A stretch of DNA of 21,570 nt from a virus. The number at the start of each line of letters is the position of its first letter. Positions within the stretch are counted from its first letter, which is position 1. The notes below the pieces were generated by a model. The model saw only the letters and a program-made list of their open reading frames with translations, made no database searches and had not been told where the DNA came from. The position numbers and the translations under genes were made by a program. The DNA is taken from positions 1 through 21,570 of IMG/VR virus record IMGVR_UViG_3300010392_000384; one strand, written 5' to 3'. Shown here in pieces: positions 14,786 through 21,570 of this stretch.

Positions 14786-16678
14786 TTATAGCTCCACTAA
14801 ATAAGATGCTTGGCCAGCGATACCGCCTGTATTTTGCAGGATGTACAAAACGTAGGCTTGGCCACTGATAGTCCTAGCGTTTTCTGTTCGGGTAAATGAG
14901 CTTGTCACGGGCTGACCAAAGAACCGAATGTCATCCAGATCCATATCAGCAGGCATGAGAATACCCACAAAGGCATTATTCGCAAATGCACCACTCACTT
15001 CAAAGCTGTCATTTGTGGTCACATCCACACTGGTCAGATTTGTCAGGTCAGTAGTTGCAAAATCGTTAGTCGATCGAATGCCGTAGTATGCAAACTCATG
15101 AGGCTGCGCTGCTCGAATCGTAATGTCTCGACTGAACGGCTGACCACTGGTACTGGTGCCGCGCAATGTAAAGTGAGCCGCTTGACCTGCCATTAGCGTA
15201 GCGTCGTTGATCGTTACTGTGATCATGGTAGCCGTAGGGCTAACTGCGCTGCTAAGCACGGCAGAGCCTTGTACAAGCTCCATCTGGCCCTGCACAAGCT
15301 GCGGGTTTTCTATCACATAGGAAAACGTCTTGCTGCCTGTGAGCGTTGTGCCAGGGGCTACAGAGGTGGGCTGGCCAGCAATGTTTAGGGACAGGATGCG
15401 AGGCTGAGCAACAGGAGCTGGGTTTACATCGGTCATGTAAGCCAGCTCTCTAAACTCACCACGCTGAATCAATCCAGACAAGAATGGAAAGCCGTTAGTG
15501 TCACCCAGCATGGCCATATTGTCGGCAGCTACATCAACCGTCAGATTGTCTCCCTGCTGTTGAACAAACTTGTTCTCATTCAGGGTGATGGTGTTAGCGC
15601 CCAAATCCCAGTTAATGCCATCTTCACCACTCAGCCATGAAGCCTTAGTTGGAAAGTATTTCAGAACCGTCTGATTGCCATCGGTATAGCGCACACGAAT
15701 CCGAACATTGGTCATTGCGGCAAACGTTTGAATGCGCAAGTCATTGGTTCGGGCTGTAAATGGCACTGTATAGCTAAACGTCAATGGGTTTGCCGTGAGC
15801 TGCTGGGTGTTAACATTTTGAATAACAAAAGGCACGTTAGGCGTAGCATCACCCGCATTTCCGTTATTGCCGTCACCTTGCCCCTCAGTCAAAAAGAACT
15901 GTCTGGGGCGCTCACTAGGTGTTGTCTCTCGGCTTCGCGCATCAATTAAATCAAATTGCAGCCCATCAGCATTAAACTGCGCATTCGTGATGGACAGTAG
16001 GCTATTGGATTCAGATACGACGGCAATATCACCAAATGCGATAGAGCCAGACTCAACGCCAAACCCCTCGGGAGCCAGCATTGTGTTGTCAGCCAGAATC
16101 TGAGCGCCTGACTCTTGAAACTCAGTGCCGTTAAAGTAGGGCACGGAGCCGCTATCTAAATTGGTTATTGAGTCAAGCAGGTCTCTGTCGGCTTGTGGCA
16201 AGTCCATGCTCAATAGCAGCCACATACTAGCAGCCTGATCGGTGTATTGCTGAGCTGTTGGGTTATTAATGCCACCCCACTCAAACAATGAGGTACCAAC
16301 AACAAGGCGTGTAACCTGCGTGGCGCTGTTATGAATGTCATTTAGATTGGCATTGGCCCACACATCACGAGCAGCATTATCAGCAAAAGGGGAGTCGTCA
16401 GGCACAAATACAACACGACCGCCTGCGCCACCCCCAATATCAGTAACGCTTACACCGTCATCATCAACCTGAAGCAGCGCGTAGCCATCATTGCCCACAA
16501 CATCAATAAGACCACCAATCCAATTCTCAGGCTCGTTTTCTAAAAACCGAGAAGCAGAGAAGTAGCCAGACGTACGAATCTGGGCCAGCGTATCGTCAGC
16601 ACTGCGGTAAAAATACCGATCAAACGTACCATTACGGCCGTTAATCGGCTTGTCTAATCTTGTTTGTTCAAAAGGCAT
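14786..16678 (-). CDS. Large beta-rich tail/fibre-associated protein
   Basis: A 630-residue protein. Residues 1-75 form a small recurrent phage domain: FDRYFYRSADDTLAQIRTSG, YFSASRF, GLIDVVGNDGYALLQVDDDG. This resembles a motif (aDTLA....GYF......GDLI...) I have seen in other phage structural proteins. The remainder is beta-rich, with an Ig-like region (about 420-520: ILSLNIAGQPTSVAPGTTLT ... TFTLRGTSTSGQPFSRDITI type) and a C-terminal beta domain ending GQASYLVEL. ATG 16678 is used because AGAGGT lies about 5 bases upstream; a TTG at 16696 is in frame but would overlap the gp4-like gene. Separated from that gene by 1 base. Probably a virion surface or tail protein; exact role unknown. Confidence 0.7.
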   Translation of the reverse strand: MPFEQTRLDKPINGRNGTFDRYFYRSADDTLAQIRTSGYFSASRFLENEPENWIGGLIDVVGNDGYALLQVDDDGVSVTDIGGGAGGRVVFVPDDSPFADNAARDVWANANLNDIHNSATQVTRLVVGTSLFEWGGINNPTAQQYTDQAASMWLLLSMDLPQADRDLLDSITNLDSGSVPYFNGTEFQESGAQILADNTMLAPEGFGVESGSIAFGDIAVVSESNSLLSITNAQFNADGLQFDLIDARSRETTPSERPRQFFLTEGQGDGNNGNAGDATPNVPFVIQNVNTQQLTANPLTFSYTVPFTARTNDLRIQTFAAMTNVRIRVRYTDGNQTVLKYFPTKASWLSGEDGINWDLGANTITLNENKFVQQQGDNLTVDVAADNMAMLGDTNGFPFLSGLIQRGEFRELAYMTDVNPAPVAQPRILSLNIAGQPTSVAPGTTLTGSKTFSYVIENPQLVQGQMELVQGSAVLSSAVSPTATMITVTINDATLMAGQAAHFTLRGTSTSGQPFSRDITIRAAQPHEFAYYGIRSTNDFATTDLTNLTSVDVTTNDSFEVSGAFANNAFVGILMPADMDLDDIRFFGQPVTSSFTRTENARTISGQAYVLYILQNTGGIAGQASYLVEL

Positions 16679-16679
16679 A

Positions 16680-18947
16680 TTAACCTCTACCTGCAAAGAG
16701 AACTGGGCGGCGTCTTACTCGGGTTAGCTGGCTTACACCAAGCGTGCCTTCTCGGATAGTTTCACCCTCAATCGTTCCGGTTGGAATAGTTCCGGTCGAT
16801 GATACGGCAATCTGGTTATCGCTAATGAAGGAGTCTACAGTAAACGCGGTATCGTCAGGCAACAAGCCCGTTCCACCCACTTCAATTAAGTATCGAATAT
16901 TAGGAGCTGTCAGAGTGGCAACCGTGTCAAATTCCACGCTCCACTCACGCAAAATAGTTGTCGGGGATACTTCAAAGAACCTCGTGTCACTGGCAAATGC
17001 GATACCAGCAGGAACAACGTCAGCACCCGTAAACGTATGAGACAGTCCAGTAGGCTCAAAGTCTACTGTGTACTGCCTTAACACCTTGGCGTTGTCTACG
17101 ATCCAAAAGAACCCATCGTGCCAAGTAATGCCACGGTAATCCACGTTGGCAGGCAGCGTGGTAAATGGGTAAGTATCGATAGCAACATTCTCTAAGCCGC
17201 GCACAACACCGCGAACACCTGATCTTGTGGCTAGCGTAGCACTGGCTATGCCTGTATCAGTGGGAGGCCTCACACCTGCGATAGGGGAAAACTCTGGATT
17301 GTTTCGGGTTGGAGTGGATATTACGCCGCTGATCTTGTCTCGGCTTTGGTGGTCGCCAAGGTTGTTAAATATCTGAAGCTCGGCGCCTGTCACAAAGAAC
17401 GCTGCAACACCATTGGTTAAGTCAGTCGTCACTGTGACATTGTCAAACACACCATCAAGCGTGTAACGACGAATAGCGGCGCCATCAGAGACATACAGCC
17501 TGTCTTGAAGCTCATCGTAATCAAGCCAGAACACACTATTAGGAGGTGACGATACAGTATGCTCAGCCACCTCAGTAAAGTCAGAGATAATGCTTTCAGA
17601 GGCTGACTCAACATCGGAAACAGAGGTTAAAATTCCCTGATTCTGTAAATTGCTAATCTGATTCTGAACGTTTGTTATGTCGGAGTTGTCAGCCTTGTCA
17701 TCAAGTGCGGCCTGCAACCCAGAAATATCTCCCACCGAGCAGTCGCAATCACCCGAACCGCCGCCGCCACCCCCGGTACATGTCTCAACAGAGGCGCGTC
17801 GAAAGATTCGGTCAGTAGTGGCGCCACCTTCCCAAAAGTTTTCGCCATCCCAAGCAATGCCAAATGTTTCATTCTGAGTAGTTGAAAATGAATTGCTTGC
17901 AAACACATTGCTGGAATATCGATAAACCGTAGTGCCACCAACCACCCAAAAATCATTGCCAACAAAAACGATACCTTTAGCGCCGGTAGTCTGACCGCTA
18001 ATATCAATAGTGGATTGAAGCGACCCGGACGAGCTATATACCCGAACCGACCCGCCATCCGCTATGTATATCTCTCCGCTTGGAGATACTGCAAGGCTAG
18101 CCATGTTTGTAGGCATGCCGTCCGATGTTATGTCTGAAATGATGGTGCCCGGAGCATGCGGGCTAGCCAAAGCAAGTCTTTGAAGCGTTATTGTTCCGCT
18201 ATTGTTGACAAGGGCAATAATGCCAGTGGGCGTTGCGCACATGCCTATAACACCACCAACCAACCCAGCCAGATCAAGCCTTTGCGTGCTAATCAGCGTG
18301 CCGGTTGTGCTGTACACATTAAGGAAGGCACCGCTGTGCATGTAAATTCGGGAGGCCTCGTATGAAAGGGAGGCGATATCTTCTGAAGCGGTTAGCCCTG
18401 GATCAAAATTAAAACTGGAAGCCTCTGCGCCGGTGATAACACATACGCGATCACCACCGCCGTTATCGGAGTCCTCATCGCTTACAATGTCACGGACAAT
18501 CTCGGCAATCTGGCTATAGAATCGATCGTACTGGTCGTGACGTAAAGTATTGCCATTGCCTCGCGGCTGTCTTACTGGGTATTGAACCTCATTGGTTCGC
18601 TGTGCAGCGCGATAGGCAGACACCCCAGCATACAGCTCTCTAGCATCTGCCTTAAGCTGCGCAATGCGATTTTCATTAATAGAGCTGCCGTAGTACGGGA
18701 TAAGACGAACAGCCAATTCAGTGGCCATCCAGTCGTTAAATCGGTCATCAACATTGGTTTCAGACTGCGGGTCAGGAGTGTCTTCAAAATTGTAGTTGAG
18801 CTGAACATTGCGGTTTAGTCGTGACCGCATCAAGTACTCAAGCTGATGAAGAGCCTCGGCCATATCCTCGGGCGTCGGCTCTCGGGTGATGCCAGATATT
18901 CCAAGCCGACTTAATGCTGTGTTGATTATGTCGACTTTTCTGGTCAT
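16680..18947 (-). CDS. P22 gp4-like neck protein fused to propeller and fibre modules
   Basis: A 755-residue protein. Residues 1-150 match P22 gp4, the 166-residue head-completion factor that binds the portal: IINTALSRLGI, PEDMAEALHQLEYLM, DDRFNDWMATELAVRLIPYYG, YPVRQPRGNGNTLRHDQYDR (gp4: YPSRMPTGSGNSF). Unlike gp4 it continues for 600 residues. Residues about 180-388 show NHL/beta-propeller-like repeats (LAVSPSGEIYIADGGSVRVY, GIVFVGNDFWVVGGTTVYRY). A Gly6 linker with Cys390/401/403 comes next, then a fibre module (VGDISGLQAALDDKAD) with a short coiled coil at 405-440. A second propeller-like region (about 460-705: WLDYDELQDRLYVSDGAAI, GITWHDGFFWIVDNAKVLRQ) and a basic tail follow. The ATG abuts the stop of the 46-aa gene. 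The gp4 domain is solid; propellers are inferred from repeats. Confidence 0.85.
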   Translation of the reverse strand: MTRKVDIINTALSRLGISGITREPTPEDMAEALHQLEYLMRSRLNRNVQLNYNFEDTPDPQSETNVDDRFNDWMATELAVRLIPYYGSSINENRIAQLKADARELYAGVSAYRAAQRTNEVQYPVRQPRGNGNTLRHDQYDRFYSQIAEIVRDIVSDEDSDNGGGDRVCVITGAEASSFNFDPGLTASEDIASLSYEASRIYMHSGAFLNVYSTTGTLISTQRLDLAGLVGGVIGMCATPTGIIALVNNSGTITLQRLALASPHAPGTIISDITSDGMPTNMASLAVSPSGEIYIADGGSVRVYSSSGSLQSTIDISGQTTGAKGIVFVGNDFWVVGGTTVYRYSSNVFASNSFSTTQNETFGIAWDGENFWEGGATTDRIFRRASVETCTGGGGGGSGDCDCSVGDISGLQAALDDKADNSDITNVQNQISNLQNQGILTSVSDVESASESIISDFTEVAEHTVSSPPNSVFWLDYDELQDRLYVSDGAAIRRYTLDGVFDNVTVTTDLTNGVAAFFVTGAELQIFNNLGDHQSRDKISGVISTPTRNNPEFSPIAGVRPPTDTGIASATLATRSGVRGVVRGLENVAIDTYPFTTLPANVDYRGITWHDGFFWIVDNAKVLRQYTVDFEPTGLSHTFTGADVVPAGIAFASDTRFFEVSPTTILREWSVEFDTVATLTAPNIRYLIEVGGTGLLPDDTAFTVDSFISDNQIAVSSTGTIPTGTIEGETIREGTLGVSQLTRVRRRPVLFAGRG

Positions 18948-19088
18948 TTACTTGTCCTCTTTAGCCTGCTTAGGCTGCTCTTTCTTGGGGGGCTTATTCT
19001 CTACAGTATAACCGCTTTGAAGGTGATGATGAACCATCTCAGTAGGTACCCAAGTGGCCTTGCCATCTTTCCAAACTTTAGTAGCCAT
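18948..19088 (-). CDS. Small protein between coat and neck genes
   Basis: A 46-residue protein. Its first 30 residues form a compact domain (KVWKDGKATWVPTEMVHHHL), and a Lys/Gln/Pro-rich tail follows (KPPKKEQPKQAKEDK). ATG 19088 follows GAGGAA with ideal spacing, and its TAA directly abuts the ATG of the gp4-like gene, which strongly supports translation. Small genes between coat and gp4 genes in P22-like phages are often uncharacterised. Decoration or assembly functions are conceivable, but no family is recognised. It lies just after the hairpin that follows the coat gene. Confidence 0.75.
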   Translation of the reverse strand: MATKVWKDGKATWVPTEMVHHHLQSGYTVENKPPKKEQPKQAKEDK

Positions 19089-19110
19089 ATCGTTTCCTCA
19101 TACAAATAGA

Positions 19111-19124
19111 GGGGCCGAAGCCCC
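19111..19124 (-). terminator. GC-rich hairpin after coat gene, likely attenuator
   Basis: On the minus strand GGGGC, loop TTCG and GCCCC form a 5-bp stem with an extra-stable cUUCGg loop, 20 bases after the coat stop. The following TCTATTTG is only a weak U-tract. The likely effect is partial termination or mRNA 3'-end protection, giving more coat than downstream tail protein. Confidence 0.6.
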
Positions 19125-19143
19125 CCATTGAACCGCTTTATTA

Positions 19144-20424
19144 TTAGGAGCCTACAACGGCAACACCACAGCGGCTTGGATCTTTGATCGTGATTCCATA
19201 CCAGATAAAGCAACGGTAGCGGAAGTTCATCGTCGCCATGTTGGCATCGTAGATCATGTACATGTTCAGACCGTTAGACAGCGTCTGGGTAATGACCTTT
19301 TGGCCATCGAACTGCTGGAAGAAATCAGCAGGGATGTTGCCACCCAATACTTCAACCGCGTCCATATCCCAGAACAGGTTGGTCTTAGCGCTTGCATCGG
19401 TGTTGATCCGAGTCACCGTAGCGGTGTTCAGGATCTGAGTGTTGATGTTTGCGTAAGCTTCCTGTGTGGTGGTCAGGTTCGAGTCACCAACAGCGATAGG
19501 CTTAGGGTAAACAGTCATCGACGTACCGTTAGGCAGCGCAACAACAGTAAAGGTCATAGCCTGACCGGTGTTAGTCTTGTCAGCCAGGCCAACAGACTCA
19601 ACCACGTCACTACCATTGGTGAAAGTTACCTTATCACCAACAGAGAAGCCGCTAGAGTCACTTACCGGGATGGTGGCAGAGCGATAGTCGACGTTAGTCA
19701 CAACGCCGGTAGTCGCATTTACAGTGCCACCTTCAGGCTCAAAGCTTTGATCACCAGTTACAGTGATGCTTGCTGGAGCTGGACCACCGGTCAAGGTAGG
19801 CAGGTAAGAGCCAGTGTATACATCAAACTGGGCTACCTGCGAACCAATCTGGCCCATCTGCCATGCTTCTTCCGGACGACCTTTTACGGTTTCACGGTTA
19901 GACAAGTCACTAGCGAAACGACGGGTATCGCGGTCATTCAGAACGAAATGACGGCCGTTATTCATGCCTTGACGTTCGTTCATGATGGCCTGAGCTTCAC
20001 TGATAAACTCATAGCCGTTATCAGTGCTGGAGCGGTAGAACAAAGAGCCCTGAGTGCGAATCGCTTCAGCAATGGTTTGGTTCAGCTCAGTAGCTTGCTG
20101 CAAACCAGACTGCTTACCACGACGCTCCCAGAACGTAATGTCACGCAAGTTATCTGCACGCTGCTGAACAAAATCGTTCTTTGGAGTGCCGAGAATTGCG
20201 GGGTAGGTTTCTTCGATAATGTCTTGCTCGTTACCAGTCAGATCCCAGCCCTCAATGATCGGAGCGTGGTGCTGAACAGGACGCCAGACAAAGTTATTAG
20301 CGTTTTGCATCGTCGCAGCGTCGGGCTCGAAATAACTTACGTTATTGATGAGCTGCATCTGATGCTCGTATGTTTCAATGGCGTTCTCAAAGAACACCTC
20401 TGCAATCTTACCTGTTGTAGCCAT
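19144..20424 (-). CDS. Major coat protein, P22 gp5 type (HK97 fold)
   Basis: A 426-residue protein with strong residue-level similarity to the 430-residue P22 coat: NNFVWRPV...EGWDLT...P.NDFVQQRADNLRD near residues 43-95 (P22: NTIWMPV...EGWDLT...NDFFQLRADDLRD), RPEEAW (P22 RIPEEAY), VTGDQSFEP (VSGAQSFKP), YPKPIAVGDSNLTTTQEAYANINT (YPKP.. and SPEQRAYANVNT in P22), NLFWDMDAVEV (NVFWADDAIRI) and WYGIT (WYGVN). The telokin-like insertion domain spans about 220-335. It builds the icosahedral shell around the scaffold. The ATG follows AAGG at 8 bases; the scaffold gene is 16 bases upstream. A hairpin follows the stop. Confidence 0.96.
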   Translation of the reverse strand: MATTGKIAEVFFENAIETYEHQMQLINNVSYFEPDAATMQNANNFVWRPVQHHAPIIEGWDLTGNEQDIIEETYPAILGTPKNDFVQQRADNLRDITFWERRGKQSGLQQATELNQTIAEAIRTQGSLFYRSSTDNGYEFISEAQAIMNERQGMNNGRHFVLNDRDTRRFASDLSNRETVKGRPEEAWQMGQIGSQVAQFDVYTGSYLPTLTGGPAPASITVTGDQSFEPEGGTVNATTGVVTNVDYRSATIPVSDSSGFSVGDKVTFTNGSDVVESVGLADKTNTGQAMTFTVVALPNGTSMTVYPKPIAVGDSNLTTTQEAYANINTQILNTATVTRINTDASAKTNLFWDMDAVEVLGGNIPADFFQQFDGQKVITQTLSNGLNMYMIYDANMATMNFRYRCFIWYGITIKDPSRCGVAVVGS

Positions 20425-20440
20425 GTTTAATACCTTTTAA

Positions 20441-21475
20441 CTACCAGCCGCTTACATCAGTGCCAGCCTTTTTGGCTTGCTGCTTGATGTTCCAGGCTTC
20501 TTGGCCCTTGCCCGCCTTGTGCGCTGCCATGTACTTCTTCTTGGCATTGCTCATGGTCGTGCTTTTATCGCCTTTCACCTGTGCGCCCGGTTTGGGTGCT
20601 TTGGATTTTGGATTAGCAATTGGCTTATTGAATTCGCCCATTTTCTTAGCGAGGTATGCCACAGCCCTAAAGCCAGAAGGATCGGCTACCAGAGTGCCCT
20701 TCAGCTCATCTAAGAGCCTTTGGTTTCTGCCTACCGCGTACATCACCTTCTCACTACCTTCACCCAAGTTTGAGATCAGGAAATCAACACCTAGATCACC
20801 TTTGCCGGGAACTGCTTCTTCCACTGCTTGGCGAACGTTAGTGTCTGACTGCTTGTACAGATCGCGTTTGATCTTGTGCTTTACAATTAGCCCTTCTGCT
20901 CGTTCATAATGACTATCCACTGATTCACTCAGCTTGCGCATTTGCTCGGCTTGCTGCTGCTGTTGGGCCTGAACCTGTTGGTTTTGACCCGCCTGCGCTT
21001 GCTGGCTTTCAAACCTCCAATCCATGTAAGCCTTTTGGTATTCAGCATCACTGTTGTAATCGTCATACCGGGGCTCTGGCTTGGCAGTTTGTGGAACCGG
21101 CTGCTGCTGGGACTGCTGAAGTTGAGCTAACTGGTTTCTCAGCTCCTCAATCTCATCATCCTTCTTGCTTAGCTTGCCTTTTAAATCCTTACGTAAGCCA
21201 ATGTGCGCGCTTAGTGGTACAGCTTCGTCATCATCGTCAGACTCATCTAAGAGCCAGCCTTCCGTTACTTCATCTTGGACTTCATCATTTTGGACTTGCT
21301 TGCCATCTTCATCTTCGGTTTCGGACGATTCGTCTTCACTCCCGTCATGCGCTTCGGCTTCGACTTCGGCATCGGTTTCTTCGTCTTCGACATCTTGGAG
21401 TAGGCCATCTTGATTATCCTCAATAGGTTCGGCTGCGGCGTTTTCCGCCTTAAGCTCTTCTAGGGTCTGTGTCAT
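20441..21475 (-). CDS. Scaffolding protein, P22 gp8-like
   Basis: A 344-residue, highly charged protein just before the coat gene, as P22 gene 8 (303 residues). It has an extremely acidic N-terminus (about 16-80, with long Glu/Asp tracts), a predicted coiled coil (DLKGKLSKKDDEIEELRNQL), Gln-rich middle segments (about 115-175), a helical region and a basic C-terminal helix-loop-helix (residues about 295-344: KKKYMAAHKAGKGQEAWNIK, AKKAGTDVSGW). In P22 the equivalent basic hairpin binds coat subunits. It guides procapsid assembly and leaves before DNA packaging. AGGAG lies 6 bases before ATG 21475. Assignment rests on position, charge layout and C-terminal pattern. Confidence 0.88.
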   Translation of the reverse strand: MTQTLEELKAENAAAEPIEDNQDGLLQDVEDEETDAEVEAEAHDGSEDESSETEDEDGKQVQNDEVQDEVTEGWLLDESDDDDEAVPLSAHIGLRKDLKGKLSKKDDEIEELRNQLAQLQQSQQQPVPQTAKPEPRYDDYNSDAEYQKAYMDWRFESQQAQAGQNQQVQAQQQQQAEQMRKLSESVDSHYERAEGLIVKHKIKRDLYKQSDTNVRQAVEEAVPGKGDLGVDFLISNLGEGSEKVMYAVGRNQRLLDELKGTLVADPSGFRAVAYLAKKMGEFNKPIANPKSKAPKPGAQVKGDKSTTMSNAKKKYMAAHKAGKGQEAWNIKQQAKKAGTDVSGW

Positions 21476-21529
21476 TTTTTCTCCTGGCTGACTGCCATTT
21501 AACCTTGCTTAAGCCGCAAGTTAGCTTTG

Positions 21530-21570
21530 TCATTTATCCTGTTGACTCAGGGCACCCTCTAAACTGAGGT
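21530..21570 (-). CDS. Possible last codons of upstream (portal?) gene
   Basis: On the minus strand a frame open to the window edge reads LSLEGALSQQDK and stops with TGA at 21532-21530. In P22 order the gene before scaffold is the portal, so this could be its C-terminus, but twelve codons cannot identify it. Between 21529 and the scaffold ATG there are only the scaffold ribosome binding site and a weak 5-bp inverted repeat, CTTGC (21504-21508) and GCAAG (21516-21520). No promoter was recognised. Confidence 0.3.
   Translation of the reverse strand, partial: LSLEGALSQQDK

Noticed and set aside
16679-16696. TTG start for the 630-aa protein
   Set aside because: It lies inside the gp4-like gene end and has no proper ribosome binding site. 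ATG 16678 has AGAGGT at good spacing.
19300-20430. Long open frame (376 codons) on the plus strand, antisense to the coat gene
   Set aside because: It lies almost wholly opposite the well-supported coat gene. It shows no family pattern, has no convincing ribosome binding site, and its composition fits the complement of a highly expressed gene avoiding certain codons.
21451-21534. Short minus-strand frame starting MTKLTCGLSKVK, overlapping the possible portal stop as ATGA
   Set aside because: Only 27 codons, runs into the scaffold gene in another frame, basic random-looking composition. The ATGA overlap alone is not enough.
1-21570. CRISPR arrays, tRNA/rRNA genes, insertion sequences, attachment sites, diversity-generating retroelement
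   Set aside because: Looked for on both strands by eye. No regularly spaced repeats, cloverleaf with CCA-type end, transposase motifs, integrase with core site, or reverse transcriptase with template/variable repeats was recognised.

Overview
The window is a segment of a tailed-phage (podovirus) genome, or of a prophage of that type, whose virion genes follow the order of Salmonella phage P22. The closest family match is the major coat protein at 19144-20424. It shares the P22 gp5 pattern of an N-terminal WRPV/EGWDLT/RADNLRD block and an inserted domain before the C-terminal third. The base composition looks balanced by eye, and the fibre-like modules are of a sort common in aquatic gammaproteobacterial phages. 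A gammaproteobacterial host, possibly aquatic or marine, is therefore a reasonable guess, but nothing in the window proves the host.

Layout. (1) 16-536, minus strand: a two-gene unit with a lambda-Cro-like DNA-binding protein followed, with an ATGA overlap, by a small two-span membrane protein. (2) 537-626: a short divergent control region with overlapping candidate promoters and an 8-bp direct repeat. (3) 627-3238, plus strand: an early operon with a small exported two-Cys protein, a small gene that seems frame-split, an ERF-type single-strand annealing protein, SSB, a small coiled-coil protein, a tiny lipoprotein, a 61-aa protein and a membrane protein. Its genes are tightly packed, often with overlapping stop and start codons. 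(4) 3219-3288: a convergent pair of intrinsic terminators, one for each strand. (5) 21475 down to 3287, minus strand: an 18-kb virion operon. In transcription order it holds scaffold, coat, a 46-aa protein, a gp4-like neck protein with a very large C-terminal fibre/propeller extension, two large fibre-like proteins, a gp10-like neck protein, a lectin-like fibre/needle-position protein, a GNAT-like protein, an ejection-type protein ending in an S74 intramolecular chaperone, a Gly/Gln-rich protein, gp20-like and gp16-like injection proteins, a short protein with a P22-tailspike head-binding domain, and a 67-aa protein. The portal gene should lie just beyond base 21570; its last codons may be visible.

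How it works together. Scaffold and coat build a T=7 type procapsid. The gp4-like and gp10-like proteins seal the portal after packaging. The extra fibre-like proteins and the tailspike-head-binding protein decorate the tail for host recognition. The 7.8-4.5 kb proteins are candidates for ejection with the DNA. ERF and SSB provide recombination or genome circularisation. Integrase, CI repressor, terminase, polymerase and endolysin are not seen in this window.

The most unusual part is the 9-19 kb neck/tail region. A neck-sealing protein carries about 600 extra residues, two fibre-like genes sit between the gp4 and gp10 genes, and a common fibre module is used in two different proteins. No CRISPR, tRNA, rRNA or insertion sequence was seen, and there is no stretch of more than 300 bases without a gene.
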